A stretch of 64,000 bases of DNA from Labrus mixtus. Its lineage: Eukaryota > Chordata > Actinopteri > Labriformes > Labridae. The position numbers and the translations under genes were made by a program. Shown here piece after piece: positions 1 through 9,000 of the stretch. The stretch is from the NCBI RefSeq assembly GCF_963584025.1, contig NC_083625.1:3178629-3242628 (forward strand). Direction: 5' to 3'. Within the stretch, counting starts at the first letter, position 1. Every line of letters begins with the position of its first letter. The notes beneath the pieces were generated by a model. The model was given only the letters and a program-made list of their open reading frames with translations. It had not been told where the DNA came from and searched no databases.

Positions 1-609
1 CGCAGGTCCGCCATTTTTATTCTCTCTACAGAGGAGTGATGTCTACAGGGAAAACTCAGGGGGCGGGTCATTACATTTAAAGAGACACACACACCAAAAC
101 GGAGCGTTCTGAGAGAGCTGGTTTATACAGGGTCACAAACCTCCTCTGGTGCTTGATTCATTTTGACCAAAGCACAGATGTTTCATTTAGACCACAGGGG
201 AACTGTTTGAAAAGGTGGAAGAGGTGGTTCAGAGAAAGATCTAAAAAAAAAAAAACCCTATAAGATATTGGATGAGTAAGAGAAAAAAATTCCTGCAGTC
301 AGTGAGCTCATCCAAAATATAAACTGACGTGTCTGAGACAAATCGTAAGGACACTCACTTTGTCACTCAGTATGTGTCAAAGATGAAAACTAAAAACCTT
401 TTCTCCATTACTTTATTTTATCTATTTGTTTCATTTTAAACACACAATACAATTTCATTTAGACCAATTTCCAGACTTGGCCCGTATTGGGACTTGTCCC
501 GGTGACACTCCAGTTCCCAACCCCGAGCTGCTGCCGCCCCAAGCTTAAAAAAATACAAACAAAAAGGGAAAAAAGTAAAATATTTACCCATTTTATTTTA
601 ACAGTAAAG
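1..609. other. Non-coding sequence at left edge
   Basis: No exon, RNA gene or clear repeat could be supported. The stretch is AT-rich, with short poly(A) runs. It probably lies in an intron of the receptor-like gene whose tail exons start at 2043, because those exons need upstream signal-peptide, ectodomain and membrane exons that are not visible here. That placement is inference. Confidence 0.4.
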
Positions 610-1317
610 CAGTGGTTCTCAATTAGTCTAGCTTGAGGACCAAACACCGACTCTTTCATGAAAAATTGCTTCACATATTTTGAATATTTTCCAACCAATC
701 AGATGATTTGAATGAAAAATGAGCGCAGTTTGGACCTTAGACGTTACAAAACATGGGACAGAACAAAGAAGAGGAACAAAACAAACATGTTTGAAAAGTG
801 TGTCATGAACCTATTTCTTAAGGTTTATTTTTGGACTTTATTTCACAGATGGGACAGTAGAGAGAGTCACAAATTGGGGAGTGAGTGGCCCCGGTAGAGC
901 CCCCATGTGCGGAGGCTGGGGTCCTCCGGGCGGGCGGCCCAGGTTTCGGGTCCGGCCTGTGGCTCTTTTTCCGCATGTCGTTCTCCACTCTCTCTCTGGT
1001 TTCTGGCTCTGTCCATTTTCCTGTCTCTAGATGCAGGAATGGAAAGCCCCCTCCCCCCCCAAAAAAAGGAATCGGGGACAGCGAGAGAGTGTGGTGAATG
1101 ACATGGTGAAGAGCCACAGGTCGGATTCAAACCCGGGCCACCCGCTTGGAGGACTATACCCTCTGTATATGAGGCATGTGCACTAACCACTAAGCTACCG
1201 GCGCCCCACTTCATCAACCTTTTGACAAAAATAAAAATCCAGGCACACCTTTCTGACCCATTCCAAACAGCTCTACGACCCACTTTTGGGTCCCCAACCA
1301 GCAGTTGAGAACCACTG
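610..1317. mobile_element. hAT-like non-autonomous element carrying SINE pieces
   Basis: The left end CAGTGGTTCTCAA at 610 is the exact inverse of TTGAGAACCACTG ending at 1317. This is the usual form of hAT termini. The flanking octamers CAGTAAAG (602-609) and GAGTAGAG (1318-1325) match at 6 of 8 positions, consistent with a decayed 8-bp target-site duplication. No transposase is visible. The central third is occupied by SINE fragments, so the element is older than those insertions. Confidence 0.7.
819..1207. mobile_element. Three tRNA-SINE fragments in alternating orientation
   Basis: About 819-893 is the body of the SINE in minus orientation, about 894-1055 is a plus-oriented copy running from the anticodon-arm region into the body, and about 1060-1207 is a minus-oriented copy ending in the tRNA head (complement GGGGCGCCGGTAGCTTAG). 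The minus copy contains TTCAAACCCGGGCC, the reverse complement of a B-box-like motif. The same family recurs at about 7285, 19795, 29695, 30065 and 35630. Order and strand were assigned by comparison with the complete copy at 29695-29900. Confidence 0.75.
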
Positions 1318-2042
1318 GAGTAGAGGTATAAAGTGGCCTGAAATTGTCAAATTAACACTTCAGTAGTGTGTTCAAGTTAAATCCCCCCCCCCCCTGTTTT
1401 TAACAGGAATGTTTTACAACATTTTAAAAGAAGTGAGCAGTAAACATTAGTTTCATTCTCATTACCTGTTTTTTTTTTCTTCCTTATAACTGGAAAATCA
1501 ATAAACTGTAAACTGTTTCCACACACTGCAAACCAGAACAGGAAGAGAAACCAAAACCCTGACAGTCTGTCGTCGTCACCGTGCAGAGAGTGTTCCTCCG
1601 ATTCGCTCTCTGTAAAGCGTAATTATAATTGTATGATTTGCTATTATTAGAGGTCCCCTCTGGATTTGATTAGCTTAGATGAAACTTTAATGATCCCTGT
1701 GGGTAAACTGGGCTGCAGCAGCAGAGTGATGGTTTATACACACAGAGCAAATAGAGACCGCAGAATATAACACAGATCATAATCAATTTATACATAAATT
1801 ATACTTGTGAAAACATGAGTTGGTAAGTGAAGGCTCAAATACGAGCAGCTGAAGTGCAAATGTGCTTTTTTATTTTCATGATGATGTCGTGCTTATGTAG
1901 TCTTAAATCAATCCTGCTGTCTTTATTTTCATCCTGACATAATCCCGCATCATTCTCCCGCCGAGCTGTTAATGAACTCAACCACGACGACTCTTCTTTT
2001 CCTGCAGCTTAAATGTAACTTCTTTGTTTTGTTTTCCCACAG
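1318..2042. other. Probable intron ahead of first visible receptor exon
   Basis: The stretch holds a poly(C) run near 1382-1394 and ends in a good acceptor (pyrimidine-rich tract, then CCCACAG) at 2042. I looked for a transmembrane-encoding exon and found none. It is therefore most simply an intron of the gene continuing at 2043. Confidence 0.45.
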
Positions 2043-2100
2043 CCGGGCGAAGATTCATGAGCCCACATCTTCTCAACAAAAGATCTGACGACACTAACAG
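2043..2100 (+). CDS. Receptor-like gene, juxtamembrane-type exon
   Basis: A 58-bp exon between acceptor CCCACAG (ends 2042) and donor GTAATG (2101). Only one frame is open: it starts after a phase-1 junction and ends with two bases of the next codon. It encodes GRRFMSPHLLNKRSDDTN. The Arg/Lys-rich start fits the cytoplasmic side of a membrane segment encoded just upstream. The exon is small and was called by eye. Confidence 0.6.
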
Positions 2101-5100
2101 GTAATGTGAAAATATGTTAAAATACACAAAACTACATTCTCACATCTGATGAGTTCCTCATTTATGGAGGTACGCTGGGTTCTCCAGGGCTTGATGAGAA
2201 AGTTGGTAACAAAGTCAGTTATGTCTGTTATATGTGAAGCTACAGGGCAGGCTGTGGTTCAGCGGTAGAGTCGGTCGTCTCTCAACCGGAAGGTCAGGGG
2301 TTTGATCCCCAGCTCCTCTCCAATGTGTCCTTTGATTATAAACTGCAGAGAATTTTCTGCTAGAAACAATCATTAGCTCTCTAATAACTTTAGCCGTATG
2401 ATAGTAAGAGACATTGATGCTTTAAGTTTTTGCACTGGGAAAACTCCACTTTAAAGGAGCAGTATGTAGCTCTGACACCTAGTGTTTAAAAGGGGTACTG
2501 CAGTCTAAATTCTAAACATCATAGAGAGCTGTCTCCCCCCGCCCCCTCCTCTCTAGAGTTGATGCTCACACAGGTCACCATGTGGTGGACTCTGAAGCTT
2601 CAGTGTTTATCCAGCTCTGTATGGGTCTGTAAACCTTTCTGTGTTCTAACCTCTCTCCATTTTTCAAAAAGCATCTCCAATATTGATCCTAGTTTGAGCA
2701 CGTTTCTGCTCGTGGAGCTTATTAGAAACATGCAAAGGCTTTTTAGGTCGGGTACAATCACTTCTATCTGAACCACTTCTCTTGAGCTGCTTCCATCGCT
2801 GCAACACCTGTTGGTTTGCCAGGAGGCTTGCTGGAAAGTGAGTTTGTTACTTAAAGACAAAGCCGGGCGTTCCTGTTTTCCCTTGTTTTCAGTTTTTGTT
2901 CTAAGCTTAGTGTTTCTTGTTTAGATTTAATGGACAGAAACTCATATGTGACTGGTGTCAATCATCTCTTCTAACTCTTAGTAAGAGAGCCAATGAATGT
3001 ATTCTCCAAATGTTTGATCTGATGCTTGAAGTCATGTTGTGCACACTGAACACGACGATGAAACTGACATTTCTCTTTTCACCCTCACAGCAGCAACAGA
3101 TACCAGGAGGGGAACTTTAAAGCCATCACCCCACCTTTACCTCCTCGGACACAGTTCAACACAGCAGGCAAGGCTCTTAATTGGATCACTGAATGGATTA
3201 TGTGATGCAATACTATCCAACAAAATCCCCTCTTCCTCTCCTAAACCACACATCATAGCTCTCACGTTCAGCACATCAGCACGAAAACTGCACACAAAAC
3301 CTCAATCTATCTGCCATTTGACTACAAGCCAACATCTAAAGGCCTGAAAAAAAGAGGATTATATCAGTGTCTCACATGAGTTTGTAAAATAACAAACATG
3401 TGACCACTAATGGCAGCAAAAAAAAAATTAGGCGACATGAAGGCAGTGAAAAATCAGCCTCCGTCGAGACTGTTTTCCCAAAGCTGCACAAAACGTGATT
3501 CAGATCCAAAGACCACATATTCAAATCCAAACTGTGGTTTTCTGGAACCAAAATCTACCCATGCATCACAAATTCAGGCTGAGTGAGAAGTGTAGATGAC
3601 GGCTATAGTTACGTCAAACCAGAAAAGTGCCAGAACTACAGACCAGTATCTAACCTGCCATTTTTAAGTAAAATTTTAGAAAAACTTGTGAAATGTTTCA
3701 ATCTGGGTTTAGAAAGAAAGTTAAAGTTAAAATTGTGAATGACCTCAGGTCTAACATGGATAAACAAAAAAAAGCCCTCTGTTTTAGTTCTACTCGACCT
3801 GAGTGCAGCCTTTGATACGGTACACCACACAATTCTCTTTTTTTTTGCAAATCAGGTAAAAAAATATTTGTATTGTTTGGCAGCTTGACGTGTCCAAGTC
3901 ACTCCAATAGTGCCACCAAATGAGGAGGGAAACACTGATTGTCCTGCAACATAGACTGGAGTGTAATTATCTATTGTCCTCAGAAAACCTTTTTTTTTTT
4001 TCATGAAAGCTTGTTGGGAGTAGATATTGTCATGCCTTTATTGCCTAGACCATATCAAGAAAATAACAATTTTTCTCTTTAGTCTAGGTTTAAGACTTAC
4101 ACATCTTAAATCCTGAGGAAAAATGTGTCATCTTGAGACTTATAACAACATTTGGCACTAACCTTACAATTTTAATGTTGGCATTGTGGGTAAAATCAGG
4201 GGTGAAAGAAGGCCGGTATGGTCCAGTACTGCATACCACTAAAAGATTCAGTTGCAGTACGCAGTACCTGAAAGAGGGGAGAGCAGCTGCCTGCCAGAAC
4301 TTATTTTATTTTTTATTTTATTTTATTTTATTTTATTTTATTTTATTTTATTTTATTTTATTTATTGATTTATTGATTTTATTTTACTTATTTATTTAAT
4401 TTAATTTTTATTTTATTTTATTTTATTTTATTTTATTTTATTTTATTTTATTTTATTTTATTTTATTTTATTTTATTTTATTTTATTTTATTTTATTTAT
4501 TTATTTATTTCATTTCATTTTATTTTATTTTATTTTATTTTATTTTATTTTATTTTATTTTATTTATTTATTTAACCAGGCAGGTCATTAAGAACACATT
4601 CTTATTTACAACAACGGCCTGGCAAAAGACAGAAGCCTTTTGGGGGGGGGGGAGGGTGGTTCCAAGTTGTTCTGAATTGCTTCTGAACCGTCCTTGCTGT
4701 GTTTTGAGCCGTGCTGGATGGCGCGCAGCTAGCTGCTTTTAGTCACTGCTAGCTAGCGTGAACGCGAGCAGCTGACTGATAGCCAGTGTTTTGGGGGTTT
4801 TGGCAGGAAGACGTGTTGTTGCTACTACCACAGATGTGCTTAGTTTAAATATCTCTCATGCTGTACCTCATTCAGTAAAACAAACTGCTACCACATTGTG
4901 CATTCATGCCTAAAGCTACTACCAAAGTCATATTTTTACACTGTTATTCTGAAATGTGACATAAATAATATAATAACAAGATATACAACTTCTGGTTTCA
5001 GAGGCTCAAAGCTATGAAAATCTGGCTGAGGTATCAGACTACGAGCAGAGCATGCCGGATTACGAGCAGAGCGTGCCGGACTACGAGCAGGACAAGCCGG

Positions 5101-5483
5101 ACTACGTTCAGACCGTGCCGGACTACGAGCAGGACAAGCCGGACTACGTTCAGAGCATTCCGGACTACGTTCAGAGCATTCCGGACTACGAGCAGAGCGT
5201 GCCGGACTACGAGCAGAGCGTGCCGGACTACGAGCAGAGCGTGCCGGACTACGAGCAGGACAAGCCGGACTACGAGCAGAGCATGCCGGACTATGAGAGC
5301 ATAGATGAGCCGCCTGATTATCTGAAGCTAGAGGGCGAGGTGGCCACGCTTCCTCCTCCACCATATGAGGATCCAGATGCAGCTGCAGAAACTTCCTCCA
5401 CAGAGGACTACGATGACATCGATGACATTGGAGGGGGGGTTGAAAACCAGGATGATGAAGAGGACTACGATGATGTGGGATAA
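2043..5483 (+). CDS. Receptor-like gene, 3' end: tyrosine-repeat cytoplasmic tail (CD5/CD6-like candidate), 5' partial
   Basis: Three exons join in frame: 2043-2100, 3091-3167 and 5002-5483 (stop TAA). The joined protein has a basic stretch (GRRFMSPHLLNKR), then RYQEG, a PPLPPR class II SH3-type motif, SYENL, twelve tyrosine heptads, PPDYLKL, PPPPYEDP, and a very acidic end with EDYDDI and EDYDDVG. There is no membrane segment in the visible part, so the ectodomain and membrane exons must lie to the left. Known of the family: CD6 and WC1 scavenger receptors (SRCR family) have long tyrosine-bearing tails ending near an acidic DYDD motif, and they recruit SH2/SH3 proteins after phosphorylation. 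Assignment to that family is inference. LAT or LAT2, which also carry SYEN and PDY motifs, are possible alternatives. The intron phases (1, 2, 1) agree throughout, which supports the exon chain. Confidence 0.7.
2250..2334 (+). mobile_element. tRNA-derived SINE head fragment (family of 43173)
   Basis: GGCTGTGGTTCAGCGGTAGA followed by GGGTTTGATCCCC resembles an RNA polymerase III A box and B box. The text then follows the full copy at 43173-43438 as far as GATGTGTCCTTTG-like sequence before similarity stops. It lacks the body and tail and sits in an intron of the receptor-like gene. It is not a functional tRNA gene. Confidence 0.7.
2455..2870. repeat. Probable dispersed fish repeat
   Basis: It begins AAAGGAGCAGTATGTAGCTC and continues with text I recognise in outline as a widely dispersed teleost repeat. 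No terminal repeats or coding content could be confirmed, and the limits are approximate. Confidence 0.4.
3091..3167 (+). CDS. Receptor-like gene, SH3-motif exon with GC donor
   Basis: A 77-bp exon after the acceptor CCCTCACAG at 3090. It reads SSNRYQEGNFKAITPPLPP, then RTQFNTA and one leftover base. PPLPPR fits the PxxPx(R/K) class II SH3 ligand. The best donor is CAG|GCAAGG at 3168, a GC rather than GT donor. Its phase 1 end matches the next exon, giving a Glu codon across the junction. No good GT donor occurs in this stretch before the frame hits a stop. The acceptor is a tandem CAGCAG. Confidence 0.62.
3595..3840 (+). pseudogene. Decayed non-LTR retrotransposon reverse transcriptase fragment
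   Basis: Frame 3625 reads KCQNYRPVSNLPFLSKILEK, the start of a LINE reverse transcriptase palm. The frame then shifts, with QSGFRK in another frame. From 3781 it reads VLVLLDLSAAFDTVHH, the conserved region around the first catalytic Asp (D in AFDTV). Frame breaks and deletion show it is dead. It lies in the intron between receptor exons 2 and 3 of this window. The clade is uncertain (L2/CR1/Rex-like). Confidence 0.85.
4301..4574. repeat. (TTTTA)n pentanucleotide microsatellite, interrupted
   Basis: About 270 bp of TTTTA units, with TTTATTGA and TTTATTTCA interruptions near 4362-4400 and 4495-4520. It lies about 430 bp upstream of the last exon of the receptor-like gene. It is very T-rich on the sense strand. 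Confidence 0.95.
4573..4630. repeat. Dispersed fish repeat tail next to microsatellite
   Basis: AACCAGGCAGGTCATTAAGA followed by CTTATTTACAA and CGGCCTGGC is a motif I associate with a common teleost dispersed repeat that often abuts TTTA-rich tracts. The family was not determined. Confidence 0.5.
5002..5483 (+). CDS. Receptor-like gene, last coding exon with tyrosine heptad array
   Basis: The acceptor is CTGGTTTCAG, ending at 5001. The exon starts in phase 1 and encodes about 160 residues to the TAA at 5481-5483. In order: AQSYENLAEV, twelve heptads (5034-5285), PDYESIDEPPDYLKL, GEVATLPPPPYEDP, an Ala/Thr/Ser linker, and a C-terminal acidic block with DYDDI and DYDDVG. It carries 18 tyrosines, nearly all next to Asp or Glu, a context favoured by Src/Syk-type kinases. 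The long open frame on the opposite strand is only a shadow of the repeat. Confidence 0.75.
5034..5285 (+). repeat. Coding 21-bp minisatellite, 12 units
   Basis: Twelve uninterrupted 21-bp units encode heptads of the form (P/S)DY(E/V)Q(S/D/T)(V/K/M/I), followed by a partial thirteenth (PDYESI). Three sequence classes alternate: PDYEQSV/M, PDYEQDK and PDYVQ(S/T)(I/V). Tyr is invariant in every unit and no unit is frameshifted, so the reading frame has been kept while units were gained or swapped. Adjacent identical units (three PDYEQSV in a row, two PDYVQSI in a row) suggest recent expansion by slippage or unequal crossover. Confidence 0.95.
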
Positions 5484-5614
5484 GCCTGCGAGGGTGCAGG
5501 AGGGAGATTGTTCTAATAGACACTTTTGACTTTTCTTATCTGGATGCTGCTGAGCAGAGCGATCAGAACGACTTTCTCTTTCCTCACATTTCCCATCATC
5601 CATTTATGTTTATT

Positions 5615-5620
5615 AATAAA
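5615..5620 (+). terminator. Poly(A) signal of receptor-like gene
   Basis: AATAAA lies 132 bp after the stop at 5483 and is the first canonical signal downstream. This gives a short 3'UTR of about 150 bp. A second AATAAA lies at 6314-6319, beyond a MITE. Confidence 0.6.
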
Positions 5621-5663
5621 TACAAAATAGCAGGAGATATCTTTATGTACTGTGCACCAGCTT

Positions 5664-6010
5664 AGAGAAGAACACTTGACCCGAAAGGTCCAGTTCCTTT
5701 GATCAGTGTGACCACTAAAGTACCGTACTCGAGCACCAGAACACTCCACACACATGCTGTCCATGTTGTGTATATGAACTGTACCGTGCCGAAGCACACC
5801 TCTTCTAAGTTTAGTCCTGGCCAGTGTGACCGTGGGCTGTGCCGGCCAGCGTGGGAATGGCCCAGTGGGGTGGGGGGGGGGCAATCGTGCTTGAGTACAG
5901 CACGGTACAGATGGCCAGTGTGACCGTGCCCTAAGCGTTCCAGGGCCAAGGAAGTGTAGATCGGAGCACTCACACTGATCAAAAGAACTGGACTTTAGGG
6001 GTGAAGTGTG
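5664..6010. mobile_element. MITE with imperfect 39-bp inverted arms
   Basis: The left arm near 5675-5713 and the right arm near 5970-6008 are inverted copies with about 5 mismatches in 39 bp; both contain GTCCAGTTC and TTTGATCAGTGTGA. The internal motif GGCCAGTGTGACCGTG occurs twice. There is no transposase frame. The family is probably a hAT-type MITE of fish. The exact ends and target duplication were not resolved. Confidence 0.65.
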
Positions 6011-6049
6011 CTTAGACACGGTAAGGATTGCCTAGTGTGAGTGCTCCTT

Positions 6050-9000
6050 AAAACATTTGATTTGACACAAAATAACAAAACTGAGAAAAAGGCAAACATA
6101 AAAGACTTTGTACATATTTTTTTTTCATTAGTAAAATTTTACAGAATAAAAAATGTATTTGCAGTTTTGACGTTTTACTTATAAAAACTCTCGGCTACCT
6201 AACGTTGGTGGTCACTCACTTTAAATCATGTTTTATAATGTTTCTGTTTTTAATCCGGATATTTTTCTTCTCACAGTCAGAGCAGCAGAAACTTGATGTG
6301 TTTGACCCGTTTCAATAAAAACTGTACAAGAAAAATTTTAAGGTTTAGCATTTTTAGGGACGTCTGTTTGCTTTCAATTTGAAGGACGATTCAGAATAAG
6401 ATGTAACTATTATATGTTAGACAATATTTGTTTCTTGTGGTGCATGTTTTGTGATAATCTCGGCTATATTTATAGATCATGTCAGATAAATCCATCAGCT
6501 AGAGGAACACACTGTGCATTTTTAAATGTCAGCTTAAAGATTGATTATCTACACTTATTATTTCAGAGATGTATTGTGAGTTAGCATATAGATTGCATTA
6601 GCATATAGTTAGCTTTGATTTTGCATAATGAGTGCTCCAGAGACCTTGTGAAGTTTTTTTCTTTTAGCAAGACTCACAGCCTCCAGCCGTCTGCTTTGAA
6701 GACGTTTTTGTTTGGAGACTCCTCGTGTAGATCTCTGATTGATTCCCTTCAACATCCACATAAACATCTGTTTCCTCCCGAGAGAAGCTTTTGTGGTCGC
6801 GATCGGGGGAATCAATCAACTTTCATCAGATGATATAACCTCTGGGAACAACTTCCAACTTTGTCAGAGCGTCTTGTGTGGTGATCAGTTAGCACAGGGG
6901 CCTTTCAACGCAGACTTCTATGTCTCTGTGTTGAGACCGTTTACAGTCCGACGAGCAAATCAGGAAGTGAGAAGGGAGTTGGAGCTGATAGGACGTTTAA
7001 GTTCTGTTTGTTAGCAGCACTTACACATGTCTATTTATAGAGTTTAATTTAGGACAGCTCGTCAGCAAACGATATTGGATGTGTTCTGGGATTGTTTTAC
7101 GGCAGATTGCATACCAGGTACTTTCTTGTTGTGAGATGACAGCGCTGACCACTGCATCCCTGTGCAGCTCAGTTGAAGAAACCGTAAATGTCAAACTTTA
7201 AACACTTTCATTATGCTGTAAAATGTGCATTTGAATACAAGACCTTATGGTGAAACTTTTGCGTTTTTTGCACATAAGCATTGGCTTTTTTGGGGGGGGA
7301 ATTGTGTGGCCTTTATTGGAGAGAGAGGACGTCGGATGCTGGAAGTAAACACAGGTTGGATTCAAACCCGTGCCACCAACTCCGAGGACAACAGCCTCTG
7401 TACATGGGGCATGCAAGTTAACCACTCTGCCACCGGCGCCCTCTGCTTCTTTCTTTTTTTTAACAACAATCGATGCACTTTGATACTATGAGGGCTTCAA
7501 ACATTAACTGGAGCTTTTCTGACTTAATTTCTGAAATTTGTCTCTTGCCTCAGAAACCAGAATTTATTAACAAAATCTGTTGATAGAGATTTGGTTAATG
7601 GTTGTAAGCTGATGTGTCATGGCTACTTTGCTTCAGAATCATTGATGTTGTTGATTCATGAAAATACACATCATGAAAAACTGTTCGGTCCTCCCCTAAA
7701 CGAAGCAATTCAGCTTTTATTAAACTCTCTTCTGGACTTGAACCATGCCAAAAAGCATACATTTTTAAGCTGTTTTAAGACCAGGTATTTCAGTTTGTCA
7801 CAGCGGGAAAGGCACAGGTGTAATTGATTAATCTAGTCGCTGCGACTTTCTATTGAGCATGCTTGATTGGACGGAGACATCGTTGACAAAAAGCTTTTTC
7901 TGTGTTGATTTTGTGCAATGAAAAGAGTCAATTTCTTTCCTTTAGAAAAACATCGCTCAAAGCAGGAACGCTGTTTAAACATGTCAGTGGTTAGAACAAT
8001 GTTTCTAATATATTCTTCATTTTACAATGAATATTACATTTATTAACTTTAGTGGGTATAATGTTCCCTTAAGGTTTGTCTTTTCTTCCGCTTCTTGTTC
8101 CCTTTAGTTGATTTAAATTATTTTGGATTCTGTAGCAGTATTCATGATCCTTTAGGCCCTCTGAGTTTATATATCAGAATTGCTTGTGCTGTGAGATATT
8201 AAAACTCTTAAATTATGCAAAAGGGTATCTTGGGTTATTGCACAGATCATAAGGAGAACAAACTGCACCCTCAGACTTCAGCACAGGAACATCTGAGAGC
8301 ATGATGAAGTTGATCGCAGAAGTATCACTTTTACTCATCACAACAATTATCAAACTCCTTGAGCTGATTTCACTGGTGCACTTCTTAAAATGTCACTGCT
8401 GGAGGATTCCTCTGTCGAGTGATGGAGGGGTCGGTGATGGGAAATTTGTGGCCGGCTGGAAAACGTTTGGTAAAAGTCTCGGGGGGGAAAATGTGTCATT
8501 TTCTGTTCACACCCTGAAAAATTGAAGAATGTTTCAGGAGTTTTTGGTACGTGTGAAAACAGTTTGGGAAAGTTTTATTCATTTATTTTTATGTCCGACA
8601 TTCACACGACCATTGAAGTGAACCGCTAGTATTTTATCTTTAAGTTCATTAGCAGAACATTTGAACGATATGACGATAAGGATGAAGCGAAAGAGAGACC
8701 CATTTTTCATTTTGTCATTTTTGAGAAGAGACGTCTGCTTCTCCTGTGTGGAGTTGTGCATATGTGTGGAGTCTATGAGAGGAGATTGCATGCAACAGAT
8801 GTTTTCAAAATGTCAGGATGTCTAGGGCTACTTAGACATCTGCAACTGTAAATATAAGAAATAAAATCTGAAGTGACGTAAAAGTTACATACATGGTATT
8901 ATTTAATGTTCAGACTGAGAACACACTCAGGTTTGAATCTGATTCAGGACTAAAAGTGATGAAAATGTCAGAGATCAGACTCCTTTTGATTTGAGTTGTT

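Noticed and set aside
2043..5483. Calling the receptor-like gene lat2 outright
   Set aside because: SYEN and PDY motifs are shared with LAT-type adaptors and VPS37D is in the same human region as LAT2, but the DYDD acidic end and heptad array are not LAT2 features that I know. Left as an alternative.
4936..5523. 195-codon open frame on the minus strand full of Ser-Pro-Ala-Arg repeats
   Set aside because: It is the complement of the tyrosine-heptad minisatellite; the repeat keeps other frames open. Splice signals and the plus-strand protein features favour the + strand.
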